Source of the DNA: Boswellia sacra
Lineage: Eukaryota; Streptophyta; Magnoliopsida; Sapindales; Burseraceae
Assembly (NCBI GenBank): GCA_013180625.2
Contig: SNVD02010297.1
Location: forward strand, 1 to 64,000
Reading direction: 5' to 3'
DNA length: 64,000 bases
Shown in pieces: positions 47,196 through 59,701 of this stretch. Numbering within the stretch: the first letter of the stretch is position 1; each line of letters begins with the position of its first letter. Below the pieces are notes generated by a model, which ran no database searches, was not told the origin of the DNA, and saw nothing but the letters and a program-made list of their open reading frames with translations. The position numbers and the translations under genes are program-made.

Positions 47196-47589
47196 GTTCC
47201 CTTTGCTAGGGTAAAGTTTATTGCCCTGTTCATACATCTTATATTGTGTCTCTCCACTGAAAAATGTCACGTTGTATGAGTTTTTGTTTATTTCACTTTT
47301 TTTTATCTACTGTTATTAGTAATTTTTGTGTTATTTTAAAATTTTATGTTGTTTTATGTGTTTTTTTTCTAAAATCGGAACCCTATATTTTAGGTAAAAT
47401 TGGATTTTTACAGATTGATGTAAAGTATATGAAATTGATGTGATAACTTATATACTTGTATTGTTATATTGACATGCATGTGTTAGATTATTGATTTCAT
47501 GATGTTATATTGACGTGCATGCATTAGATGATTGATTTTTAGAAATAATGAAAATGAAAGAAATTCATGAGGTGCCTTGTAAGCTTGTA
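47196..47589 (+). other. MULE sequence between the copia insertion and the transposase remnant
   Basis: AT-rich with no coding frame. It contains a short repeated word, atattgac(a/g)tgcatg(t/c) (about 47466 and 47507). It is presumably the transposase 5' UTR or first intron. Confidence 0.4.
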
Positions 47590-48691
47590 AATGAACTTGA
47601 GTTGACTAATAAGTTGATGACATTGAATCTGAAATGAATGTTAGGTAGATGAGGATGAACCTAAATAGGCCAATAGGGATGTTAAAATAGAACCTGAGTT
47701 GCATAATAGGGATGTTGAAATAGAACTTGAGTTACATAATAGGGATGCTAAAAAAGAACCTCAGTTACATAATGGGGATGCTGAAAAAGAACTTGATTTC
47801 CCCAATGAGAATGAAAGTTCTCTTCAAAACTCAGAGTGCCATAGTGAGTATGACCTTGAGTGTGACTATAGGCCTGAAGCTAATATAGATGTGTTGGGTG
47901 AGGATAGTGGGTCAGGAAGTCATAGTGGGGAAGGAAGTAGTAGTGGAGATTAGTCATTAGATGACCATTCACATTACCAAAGTGATTGTGAAAATTTTCA
48001 AAAGTTAATAAGTTGTGGGTAAGGAGGAAGTGAGCAGTGATAAGATGGCTAGGGTCTATTAGAAAAAATTGTTTAGGCCTGGTTCTAAGAGGTAGGCTGA
48101 GTTTAAGGTTGGCTAGACATTTGAAAAGTTTGCCCATTTTAGAGAAGTTCTCATAGAGTACTCGACATGCAAAGGGATTAAGCGTAAAAGAGTGAAAAAT
48201 GAGAAAAATAGCGTGACCTGTAAATGTGCTGCAATAGGCTATCCTTGGAGGATTCATGCCTCTACAACACAAGATCTGACAAACTACAAATTAAGACATT
48301 ATATCCTAAACATAGGTGTTCTAAAATGAGGACCATTTTAGAGATAATGCTAACCTGGATATAGAGTGGTTAGAAAAGGATGTAGAAAGAAGACTCGGCC
48401 TTGAACCATCCAAATAGAAGTTATATAGGGCTAGGAGGAGAGCTCTTAAGGTCATAGGGGAACACCACCAAAAAGCACTTAACCTGTTAATCGAATAAGC
48501 CCATATTGTAAAAATGAAAAGCCCTAGTACAACTGTCTATGTTAGGGCATATGCAAAGTTGATATCTACAAACCCTAAATTCTAAGGGTTTTTTATTAGC
48601 TTACTTGCACAGAGACAAGATTTTTGTAGGGGTTGTAGGTTTTTTATAAGTGTAGATGGTTATCACATAAAGTGCCCTATGTGGTGTTGGT

Positions 48692-48734
<43 letters not shown>

Positions 48735-49930
48735 GGGGGGGGAGGATTGCCGCAGTTATGGGCATTGATGCCAACGATGGGATGTTTCCCTTAGCCCTAG
48801 GAATTTGTGAGGTTGAATGTAATTTCATATGGAATTGGTTTCAAGAGCTATTCAGTCAACACATTTGAAGAATTGATGGGTGTGGGCTACTATGACATTT
48901 ATGAGTGATAAGGAAAAAGAGTTATGAATTCTTTGATTGTGAAGTGACCATGTACATCTAACAAATTAAATGGCAACCATTTGTATGAAATTTTCAAGAG
49001 AGAATATTATGGGACCAGGACTACAAGAGCTATTTTGGAGGGCTTGTAAGGCTTCTAATGTCAGTGACTATCACTTAGCCATGGAAGAAATTAAAAGAGT
49101 TGATGTTAAGGCCTTTGACTACTTGGCCAACATTCCTCCAATACATTGGAGCAGACACGTCTTCAATGAAAGGGTTAAGGTTGATCATGTCACCAACAAT
49201 ATTACCAAATCATTTAACTCTTTGACGAAGCATGATCAAGGTCAGACCTATCTTAGTATGGTTAAAGACATAATGAGGAGTTATGAAAACCATGCAGAGA
49301 AAGTAAGTGCATTGCTTTTCTTTTCTTTTTTTTTTTTTTTTTTTGTATTCCACTTGTTAGTTGCTTTTATTTTGATTTTTGTTATTTGGCCATTAAAGGT
49401 TAAAAGAGTGTCTAAAGTGCCACACAAATATGGGTCCAAAAGTTAGGAGCATGATTAGTGATAGAAGGTAATGGAGTCATGCAATAAAGGTAATGTGGTT
49501 TGGCAACATGGAATGTAAGGTTGTAATTAAAAAGAGAGTTTATGCGGTGAAATGAGGAGTATTGTTTTTGTGGACTACTTCAAATTTCCGGGACACTTTG
49601 TATCCATGTCATTGCTTGTACAAATGGAGAAAATGATAGATGTTCATCAATTTAGGGGACAAATACATTGTAGCTTATGAATATTACATCAAGCCTATAC
49701 CAGATCAAGGTGAGGGGCCAGAGGTGCCATGTGACAACTTGGAAGCCCCCAAAAAGAGTTCTAAGCCAGTGAGGCCTAAGAAAAAGAGGAGAAAGGCACA
49801 GATGAAGACCCACCAATTTCAAAACCATTTACAATGAGATACAAAAACTGTGACGGGTAGAATCACAGCAAAAGGAGCTGCAAAAATGGCCCGGCCACAA
49901 ATAAGAAGAAGATGGGTAAATTGTATGTCC
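47590..49930 (+). pseudogene. MuDR-type MULE transposase, degenerate
   Basis: An acidic N-terminal part (47699-47953) contains repeats of HNRDAEKEL type and a Gly/Ser run. The DNA-binding domain follows at about 48093-48290: TFEKFAHFREVLIEYS, GIKRKRVKNEK, CKCAAIGYPWRIHAS. The catalytic MULE domain is seen in pieces: FFISVDGYHIKCP at 48633-48675, GIDANDGMFPLALGI at about 48762, and FWRACKASNVSDYHLAMEEIKRV and IPPIHWSRHVFNERVKVDHVTNN at 49030-49195. A C-terminal zinc-binding part lies at about 49590-49900 (GDKYIVAYEYYIKPIPD, RPKKKRRK, then a CX2C...H...C finger). Many stops, frame changes and a long G-run inside the catalytic domain make it inactive. Confidence 0.85.
48689..48742 (+). repeat. 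Poly-G tract of about 50 bases
   Basis: An almost unbroken G homopolymer with one T near its end. It lies where the transposase usually has a Gly-Gly-containing segment just after the first catalytic Asp region. The true length is uncertain, because such tracts are error-prone in sequencing and assembly. Confidence 0.85.
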
Positions 49931-50363
49931 TGACTGTTTAAATTTTCCATATATGCTTATACTTTCTCTAACATTCTTGCTCTCGGTTTTTGTATTCGTA
50001 ATGCAAGGACATCTACTGTGGGGACATCTTCTCAACTCGTAGCATCTCAACCATATACAGTTGTAATCATCTTAGTGCAGCATTATCCTACCCTCCAACA
50101 ACACTCGCTCAATCTAAAAAAAAGAAAAAAGGACATGCATAAATGCCCCATCCAGAAAGAATAAACATGTTATAATGTCATTGCTTTTTTGGGATATGCT
50201 TATTATATTTACTAACTCAGTTGTGTTTACTTATTTTTATTCTTTTTCTTGTTTTCCTAAATGTTTAAGGCAAGGAACTCCACTATGGGGTCATCTTCTC
50301 ATCAACCAACGTCACGGTCTCAGGCAACATCATCTCAGGGTGGTAAAGCATCAGAAAATGTTG
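49931..50363 (+). pseudogene. Duplicated C-terminal exon-like segments of the MULE transposase
   Basis: Two similar segments, each after an AG, read GTSTVGTSSQLVASQP (50004-50060) and GNSTMGSSSHQ (50270-50340). They lie 266 bases apart. They look like a duplicated Ser/Thr-rich last exon of the transposase. The second is cut by the CACTA insertion at 50364. Confidence 0.45.
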
Positions 50364-50968
50364 CACTACAAGAAATTTTGGCATATTTGACGTATAAGAT
50401 TTATTTTATTTGAGTGTTTTTTAAAAATAAGTCGAATATGATGTAGCATGAAAAAGTCAACCCAGTTTTTGCACTTATTTGACACCAGTCTAATATAACT
50501 AAATTACATAATTGCCACTTTCTATAAATAGAGTCCAAAATATCTCATTCCCCATTTCCCTCTTTCTGTTTCGTTGCTCCCGCTCTCCATTTTAGCCTTT
50601 TGTACTTAGAACATCTTTCTGCCCTAGCCTCTGTCAAGTCCATCCTCTCATCTCGACTACTTTGACAATCACTACACCAAGCACTACCACTGTTACCATC
50701 CCCATCACCCCTACCCCTATTGTCGCCTCACCTTCCTCTACCTGATGCATGTCAAAACACTCGACAATGACTTCTTCTCTGGAGACAATGACTTTGACGA
50801 TTTCTTCTTCAAACCTTTTCCTGAAAGGAGCAGCGAAATTCTCAGTTTTGGATGATTTTCAATATCAACTTCGGCAACACTTCGGTAATTCTCTTTAATT
50901 TTGACCCCGATTTACGATTTTCAAATATAATTATTGATAATGGAATTGAAATTTCTAAAATCATTCAG

Positions 50969-51690
50969 TATGTGTCAATTGAACACCACTTTTCGTGGCT
51001 GCTTACTGTAGTCATGTAGAGATTGCCAGCAAGCTTTTTGTAATTAATTAATTTATTTTCTATGAGCTCTCCTATGCTATTGATATTTACTAGTAAAATT
51101 TTTATGTTTTTTTAATGTTACTTTTGGTGGTTTGGGGTTTATTTGTTTTGTTAACTAAATCATGCTTTGATTTTTATATATTTCAGGAATTTTTGTAGCT
51201 TTTGCGGTGAATATCCCCCCTCTAAATGCATTAAAAGTTTTTGTTTTTGTTTTTATTTCCATTCCTAATTTTACTTCTTGTTGAATATATGGATATAGTT
51301 TAACTAAATTATGCTAACATTGTCTATGGAGGTATTTTTTTGCCACTAATTGGCATATATTTCACTCTTTGATCACTTATTATCTTGTCACTCATCTTTG
51401 ATTTTCATGCACAGTTAGCTGGAGGTAATGTTGGCCAGGAGTTATTTCAGGATTTTGCAATTGTTGTTGCAGCTTGTAAAGGTCATTTTGTCCTTCTTGA
51501 TACGCTTCTTAAGGCTGGTGCATCTTAATCAGCTTGCCAAGATGCTTTACTCGAAGCTTGCTTGTGGACTCAAGCTAAAGCTACAAAACTCTTGATCTGC
51601 TCAGAGATGGCAGCCCCCAGTGTAGCTTTACATGCACTTGTATCTGCAAGCTGTAGAGGAAATGTTGATGTTGTGGCAATCTTAATCAAG
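50969..51690 (+). pseudogene. Captured ankyrin-repeat gene fragment (two exons with intron)
   Basis: Exon a (50969-51039, after AG and before GT) reads TPLFVAAYCSHVEIASKLF, a clear ankyrin repeat (TPLxxAAxxGHxEIxxxLL). Exon b (51415-51690, 92 codons, AG before and GT after, phases matching) reads ELFQDFAIVVAACKGHFVLLD, LLKAGAS, a stop, ACQDALLEACLW and VALHALVSASCRGNVDVVAIL, three more repeats. Ankyrin repeats bind partner proteins. The style resembles a plant family of large ankyrin proteins, whose exact member I cannot name. Introns are retained, so genomic DNA was captured. Stops at about 50978 and 51525 exclude function. Upstream (50745-50884) an acidic frame may be an earlier exon. Confidence 0.75.
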
Positions 51691-54600
51691 GTATAAATTG
51701 GTGGTTCTTCATCTCAATTTCAATTGGTAGGTATTTGCTTTTAATTAACCTTTTTGTGTACAACGGAGTGGACCTAAATTGCATGGGCAGGGTCCTCTTG
51801 CATTCATTATTAGATTAAAATAATGTAGCATTCACTAATTATTAGCTTCTTTTTACTTTTATGTTCATGTTGGCAGCTACCTGATCTTTAAATTCTATAA
51901 TTACTCAAATTCCTCACCTTTGAAATTTTTCTATATTGACTTGTACACGCTTTTTCAAGTCACTATTAAAAGTTAAATTATTTAATATGATTAATCATAT
52001 TAACTTGAATAAATTTTAAGTTGTGATGTCATTCATTTGTTTTTGTTACAATATTTGATTTGACAAGTTTTGGTTTCATTGACTTAATAGTGACCATCAT
52101 ATATATTAATGGTTTTGATCTTTAGCTTTTTATTAGTATTATTGATTATCTATAATAGGCCTTGTATATTAGACTAAGACATCTTTTTTATCTAAATTTT
52201 TTATTAGTTCTTTTTTTTTTAATCCAGTAATCAAGGTTGAAACTAAAGACTATTTCCCATGTCATTTCTATTCTCACAATCAAGGCAATGAAACTGTGGC
52301 TAGTTTGCAGGAAATACTTTGACTAGCCATTTGGACTTCTTTGATGCCTATAGTTGGAGGACTACTCCTCACATCTGTCACAGAGCTAAGGTTTAATATG
52401 TTTGGATTTTGTGCTACCTTATTTGGATGTTAGGCTACCTAAAAAAAGACTATACTTGTAGAATCTCTGCTGCAAGGATACAAGTTTTGCAAACTTTTAT
52501 TATTCTTGATTGTACTTATAGTTTTCTTCCCTGCATGGGTTGAGCTTGACTAAAAATTTTCTATTTTCTCATGCAAATAGTTTTCCTTGTCTCTAGACTT
52601 AATTTTACAAATTACAGTCAACACATTGGATGAAAATGAATAAATCTATAATGGGAAGAAGTTAGATGATATCTATATATGAAAGAAAGAAACGAAAAGT
52701 GTAATGATATCAATTGTATCTCATTGCTTGATACAAATTCAAAAAGAAGAAATGAAAAGTGTAATAATATCAATTGTATCTCATTCATTTTGTATAAAGC
52801 ATTTTTAGCTAGTGATCCACTCGTGTGGAGAATATATGCTTGACATTTGCTAGCTAGTGGCTATGAAGTTAAAGTTAATTATGAACTCTTCTCATTTAAA
52901 ATTAAGTGAAGTTTTGTGGAGAAAAAACAAAATTTCATGAATCATGCAATGAAAATGAACATCTTTACGTGTAGACACTACATGTCTTTCTTTTGCAAAG
53001 GAAAGCTAGATTCTTGCATGTTGAATAATTGGTAAGAATTGTTTCTTTGCTGCCAGTTCTTGCTTTTCATATGAATTTATTTATTTATTTTACTTAAAAG
53101 TTAATAACGCAATGTCTAATTATTTGAAATGGTTGTGGACTAGTAAAATTCTAATCATAACCATTCTTTTGCCTGTTTATTTCTTTTCATCTGTTCAAGT
53201 ATGTCAACAAGGCTAAATACCAAAAGAAGTAGCTCTTAATTTTCATGAGATTCACAAAGGAGTGAACAGACTTTCCTAAAAAATTGAGTGGTGTTTCTAA
53301 GACAGTGGTGATGTGTTTGTTAAAAAGTAAACTAGCTAATTATATAATACATGCACATTAACAAGTGGGGTAATAAAATTAATAATTAATTAATTTCCTG
53401 ACTGTCACTTATTTAATTGAGAATATTAATATATTTTTAAGAAAAAAAGTATGTGGAAATTTGTCTTTTGTGTGAGTTTGTGTAGGACATGACTTATCTT
53501 TTATATATGCTAGAGAATTCATATGTGAAAAAAGCAACCCTAGCTATTGCAATAAAATGTAATGAACAACTATGGGAATAATGATGATGAACGTTAATCT
53601 ATTGTGGATCCCATATACATATATAAGACAAAATTAATTAATGATTATAAAAAAATAACATTTGCTTGTTATTAATTTAATAATTTTAATCTAATCCAAT
53701 AGTCAAAGCATATGCTGGAGCCATTTTTTGCATAGGTAAACCATTTATTGGAGGTATACCATTATTATCTATTATTGTTCAGCCTATCTTTCCTCTAGAT
53801 TTTGGCAATATTTGATCTTTTGTTGCATGTATGTCTGGATCTTATTATAAACTTCTCCACTTCAATATTTATCCTTTTTGCTATGTTTTGGTTAATTTCT
53901 AAAGGACATATCAATATTTTGAATGGCTTAGGGAAGGAAGTAAGTGTTTTCTCTTTCTTGGTTCTCAAGTAGTCTGTTTTTCTTATAGGGTTTAAAGCCT
54001 TTTTTTTAATCATTACAACATCAATTTAGTTTCTTCGGCTCCCCCTTTTTTCTTGTAATTCTTTTTTTTTTGGTGGGTGTGCTTTGATTTTTTCATATAT
54101 GGTGCTCATTTCGGTAGACTAATGATCTTTTTGTGGGTTGAATGTAGATTGCAGTCTTGAATTATGAAGAATTGGGGCTGGTGAGTTGTCTATAAAAGCT
54201 TGGTTGTTTCAATTTTTTTTTTTTTTGTTAATCTCAGTTTCATCAATTTCTTTTGTGTTTCTTATAAATTTTTGGTTGCATTTGACTATAAAGATGATAG
54301 CTTTTGAGTTTTTGACGACAGCATTAGTTTGTTGTTTTGGTTTTCTGAGTCTTTCTTCAATGTTTTCATTTATTATGTTGTGATTCTTCATTGTTGCTGT
54401 GATATGTGGTTGCTAGGTTACAATTTTAACAAACTTTTTCATATTTTCTATCTTTGCTGAAGGTTTCTTTTCATATTTGCATTCAAGTTGACCTTTATGG
54501 TTTCTAGAGTTCTTGAGAGCCTGGTTTCTTCAGTTTTTTGCTGGCTATTATCTAGAGTTGATCTTATTTTTCAAGAATTTTCAAGTTGTACAAGTTTGAT

Positions 54601-55574
54601 GGCTAATATCTAGGGTTGATCCTCCAGCCCTCCTCTCCACTCCTCTCCGCATGATTTGATCAAGGTAGTGTTGTTAAATTATTGTTATGTTTTGATTATG
54701 ATTTTTTTAATTTCTTGTTTTCGTTGGTACAAATCTTGAAGATTAATTTCTAGTTTTTCAACTATGATGTGGTTCATTTCGTTCTTTCTTTTTTCTTTTT
54801 GCTTTTTTTGGGTAAGAAATTTGCTAATGATAAATGAACTATTGCTAGCTACTGCTATTGTTCACAATGTGTTTGGACTTTCTAATTGCTTACATGTACA
54901 GTGAGTTCTAATGCATGTTTTTAGAGACGTTTAATGGGTTTCTTTTTCTTCTTTTCAGTGTTTCTGGTCCTTATTATGTGTATCAATGCATGAACATTAG
55001 CAATAGTACATAGCATTTTTTTGTTTCTCCCTGGTTTAGGTCATTTTTCAGGTTTTCTTTTGTACTTTGTTTTTAATATTTCCTTTTTGTTTACAGACTT
55101 TTTGGTTTGCTCTTCGACACTTGTTTGGAGATATTACAAGGGTATTCTTCCTTCTATTGTTTTTCAAGTTTGAAAGTAGCATGTGAAGATCTCTACAGCA
55201 GAACAAGTTCTTTCTAACTTTTGATTGATTTTTCATCTATATATTTATTTTTGGATTAACTTTTGAACAAATACACAATTTAGGTAATGTTATTTGTTGT
55301 TAGTAATTGTTAAAGTATATGAAGGGGGAACGAATGCCCTGTTTTCAGTCTTTTCACAAAGATTTTTATTAAAGGGGTTGTTTTGTTGTTTCAGTGTCCT
55401 GTCTTTTGCATCTATGGTCCTACGCTTTGTACAAACTTGTCTTTTTTATCTTATTTCTTGGAAGCATTGGCCTGTCGATTTATGTTAGATTTGCTTCCTT
55501 TAACTGTCAAAGTCGAAATATGGATGTAGAGGCTGAAAAGTGAATAACATTTACAGGTAATTGAAACATTTCAG
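51691..55574. other. CACTA interior without recognised genes
   Basis: AT-rich. A 50-bp phrase ending aatgatatcaattgtatctcatt is repeated at about 52695-52730 and 52755-52790. No further exon is identified with confidence. The frames here are short and T-rich. Confidence 0.4.
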
Positions 55575-56225
55575 TTGAAAATTAGTGAGGATCAGTTGGT
55601 CTCAAGGTGTGCCAAATGCAATGTATGGATTGCCACCAACTTTACTGGGAGGTAGCTTTTATTAACCCTGTTTTTGTCATGCTTCATTTTTTTTCTACAG
55701 ATAGATTGTTTTACTCCTCTACATTAAAGTAAATAAAAAAAAACTCCAAGTTTTAGCTTTTGAGGAAACTCAATTGATAGTTTGACGCATGATACATAGA
55801 ATTATTGTAATTTTTCTCTTATTCATAAAATATTTAAGATAGAGCTACGTAGTTCCATTTTTTAGAAGTTTGCCATGTACAAATGAAATAATGGGCCGGT
55901 TACCTAAAACAAGAAGTCTCATTTCACTCAAAATAGTAATTCCATGAGTCTACCTTTGTCTGTCTTTGTATTAGAGGATAATTTTGAGGTTCCAATTTGA
56001 TAACTTTTGTGATAATTTTATCTTCTTCTCACTGTTATCCATTCTTTTGGCCCACTTTTAGATGCTTTAATTTCTTTTTTGTAATATAACAATATCAAAC
56101 TATATATGCAAGAATAAGAAGTCTTTAAATAGCTAAGGCCAACCTAACAAGCCTGCATGTAATGTTTGTCTTTTTTATAGGGAACTTAATACCACAACGC
56201 GGTTCAGGAGTTCATAGTGAATACA
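55575..56225 (+). pseudogene. Captured fragment of a Mut7-C/3'-5' exonuclease gene (two exons)
   Basis: Exon a (55575-55651, after tttcag and before gtagct) starts LKISEDQLVSRCAKCN. After a small internal deletion it continues in another frame as CMDCHQLYWE. Exon b (56181 on, after tatag) reads GT, a stop, YHNAVQEFI. Together these match the C-terminal Mut7-C zinc-ribbon region of plant exonuclease mut-7-like proteins (EDQLxSRCxKCNG ... CxxCxQLYWEGTQYxNAVxxF). Exon phases agree. The deletion joins the two CxxC halves at the repeated word aatgcaatg, removing the segment between them. It cannot work as a gene. Confidence 0.7.
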
Positions 56226-59200
56226 ACATTTGTTGAGTTTGGGTACAAGTTATTGATTTAGTTTATTATTATATCATTAACTGAATAGCACATTTGGCCG
56301 ACACTTCTCATAAAAAATTAAGTAATGAGTACAATGTTACAATATCTAGTTAATTAGTACTTAGATATACAAAAAGAAATTAATAAACTATACTCATGTA
56401 ATGATTGTACTACTCTCACTTAATTTTTGTAAAGTCTTTCTAGGTTATGAAGACATAAAATTGAAAGCTTTTGTTGATAGTCATGATCTAAAGCACTTAA
56501 TTCATAATAAAGAATTAACATTGATTTTCTATAGATATGGTTTTTAGAAATAAAAGAATGCAAATGAAGATTGTTGGTATACTAATAACATATTTTTTTT
56601 AGTATTTATTTTTGCTTCTACTACTATATATGTCTCTCATAATTGTTGATAGGCAAAAGCGTATGTTAATCTTTAAATCTTTTATTATCTTTTTTTTTCC
56701 TCTCTCTCTCTCTCTCTCTAGATGAAAGAAAACTAGACGTCATTAGTTGGTGTCTTTCTTTAAAAGCATTACAGCTTGGTGAAAGAAGTGACACGATCAA
56801 TCAGGCTTGGTTTTCATTTTGAGCTTCTTAACACTTGTTTTTAGTTATATTAGGGTCTTGTGTTTACCGATTTTCAATGTTATAATTTTCTTTTTCTTGT
56901 TATTGTTGCCTTTTTCATTTTAAGTGTTTATACATCGTTTTCATGAATTTTTGTTGGATTGAATTTTTAATGATGAAATTGATGCGTAATTGAATTCATG
57001 TTTTATATTGGTGTCTACTTGGATTCATTAGCAATTATATGCCGGCTGAGCTTCTATCAATATTTTACTATTTGAGTAAAAAGGCCACTAGTATTTGATA
57101 TAAGTAGTGGGCTTATAACTCTCAATGGATTTTGATTAAATCAAATTGAATAAATAAATTAAAGAAAATTGAACTATAATGAATACATTAACCTAAATTA
57201 ACAAAAGTAATCTATTGGTATTTGGGATTGATCTAGTACCAAACTAGAGGATAAAGGAATAAGCGTACAATTAATTTCTAATCTATTCAATTAATTAATT
57301 ATATCAGTTTTATATTACTAATTTTATCTCATTTGATTAAGTACATCAAAATAAATTAAATTTGATAAATTGAATATAGCAATTAATTGAATTTTTATGT
57401 TTACTAAATTAAAATCATTAAGCTCATCATAGACAAAATTAAACTAAGTTGTTTAAATTATTAAACAAAATTAATTAAGTTAATCCTTTTTATCTTTTGG
57501 GCATATCATAACGTTTGCCATATGAAACAATTAGATCTAGATTAATAGATTCTAGAGCGATAACAATTACATTTATTATGACTGAAGATATTTTGTTGCT
57601 TCAAAGTTATTCAACAAGTTAAATTGCCCCTTGACAAATTAAATATTCTTAGAGTTGCTTCAAGTATTTACTAGAGCTGTTCATGCAGATTTTTCATTGG
57701 AAACATAGTATATTGAGGTAAAACACAAAATACTCTATAAAAATTAAGTCAAAGTAATTTTATTGAGTGATTAAACGTGGACTTGTGCAACCTTACTTGT
57801 GGCCCTGAATACTTTCACTTTCTTTGTTCTAGGCCCTGTTTGCTTCTTTTTGTGTTATATGGCCCATGAATGACCCATGAAAATTTGTTCCTTGACCCAA
57901 TTTAATTTTTCTCTTACATAAACTTTCCAACATAGAAAATAAAGATTCAAAAATCTTAATGTGATGTGTAAAGTCCACATTGACATTACGTAGTAATATT
58001 CTTAATCGCAATCACTTCTTTTAATTACACTTTGTTCTCCGCTATGAAAGCACTTGCAATTAACTATTTTCACTTGGAAATTAAACATGTCAATTTCAAG
58101 AGATCATTTGGAAGCTGCATAGACTCATAGGCTCAAAGCTATAAGTTGATAGGTTTATTCGGAACCTGCTTAGTTGCAGCCAAAGGAGACTCTACGCTAC
58201 AATTTTGTGTTGATTATCTTGCTACCATCCTTAATAAAATAAATATATTTATTTGAACACAATGAAGCCTCAAACAGATAGAATCTGGAACAATTAGAAA
58301 ATTTTGTGGGATAATATTTATGTTGTTATGTAAAGGATAGGAATGCACATCCAATGTGGGTTTGTATTCTTTTTCTTTTTTTTTAACAATAAATTAAATT
58401 GAAAAACTGCCTTTGCTATGGATATAATTTTACATCTACATATTGATGATTTTTGCTTCAGCATATTCATATTTCTTAAAATTTGAATATTTCCTTTTGT
58501 AATAAATCAAAGCAATATATAAGCATAACCTAAGTCTCAATACTGCTATTTGGACTAGTTAAATCGATTAAGTCATCCATATTAACAATTATCAGTCCAA
58601 AATTTAAGCTTCTTGCAAGTTAGGGAGTCAGGAGAAGAAAATTATCCATTTATTAGGAAAGTGCAATATGACCTATGGGTCGAGTAACATTCATCAAATT
58701 GCAATGATCCTAATGTAAGTTTTCATGCAAGATTCTTTCCTTTTTTTATTTTTCATCTGACCTACATGACTTAACATAGGCAATAATCAATCAATCAAAT
58801 GCATAAGTCAAGAAGGTTGATGACTGTGTTTTTGCTTATGATATGGATGCTAGGAAATTTATTTTTTAACTGATGACAACACTAGTTGACAAAATTAATT
58901 TAGAATTTGACATTTCCATACTCAAAGCTTGTGAACTGAGCCAATTGTAGAGAACCATAGGAGTGAAAATGTAAATGGTTTAGTTTCTTTTTTTTTTTTT
59001 TTTAACAGATGTGTTTTGAGATTGAGTAAATAAAGAGCAAGAGAGCTATACAATCAGACAATTCAACTATTTCGGGAAGAAGGAAGAACTTGGAAGGATG
59101 TAATATTATCTCTTTAATTGTACAACTATATTCTTTTATATTAAATTTTGATTCTTCTTTTTATTATTATGTTGTATTATGTTCTCTATTGAATAAAAAT

Positions 59201-59330
59201 TTTTTGCCTCTTTGTTTGTATAAATACAAGTTTATAAAATGTTAAAGTTTTTAATGTTTAGATTGGATTTTAATTTGAGTTCTTGCTCTTTGTTTGGAAC
59301 AATGGTAAAATATATAATATATATTTTTAT
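56226..59330. other. CACTA interior, AT-rich, no gene seen
   Basis: A (TC)n run lies at 56701-56719 and T-runs near 58375 and 58988. Nothing coding is supported over 3.1 kb. Confidence 0.45.
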
Positions 59331-59339
59331 TTAATAAAG

Positions 59340-59690
59340 TCATACTTGTCAGTCGAAAAACAGTTAAATATTGTTTTCGCACCACATACTTGACAGCTAA
59401 TAATGGACACATATGTATAAAAATTTGAAATTTTTGATCGTTAGATTCAACATATTTGACGATTACTATCAAATATTTATCAAAAGAATAGTAAAATATA
59501 ACTTAAAAATCAATTCCCAGGGGGGCTTATATACTTGACTCATAATAAGGAGTCAAATATGTTACAATAGCTATTTTACCGTTTGATCAACTGTCAAATA
59601 ATATCATATTTGATGGTGATATATATGACATGCGTTGACCGTCAAATAATGACATATTTGACGGTTAAAAGTAGTCAAGTATTTGTGATT
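59340..59690. repeat. Subterminal repeats of the CACTA element
   Basis: At least eight copies of catatttgac, tcaaata or close variants lie in both orientations, for example around 59448, 59558, 59595, 59640 and 59652. Such repeats bind the CACTA subterminal-binding protein in autonomous systems. Confidence 0.7.
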
Positions 59691-59701
59691 TTCTTGTAGA
59701 G

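Larger units (their letters stand above)
50364..59701. mobile_element. CACTA (En/Spm) element carrying host gene fragments
   Basis: The left end CACTACAAGAAATTTTGG and the right end in reverse, CTCTACAAGAAAATC, are CACTA termini (the last base pair of the right end has changed). They are flanked by the 3-bp duplication ttg (50361-50363 and 59702-59704). Subterminal motifs of the form catatttgac(g) and its complement gtcaaata repeat in both orientations, at 50385 and many times over 59340-59665. The 9.3-kb interior lacks a recognisable TNPD or TNPA transposase. It holds exons of an ankyrin-repeat gene and of a Mut7-C exonuclease gene. Confidence 0.82.

Noticed and set aside
48601..48828. Proline-rich protein on the minus strand
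   Set aside because: It is the complement of the poly-G tract, not a gene.
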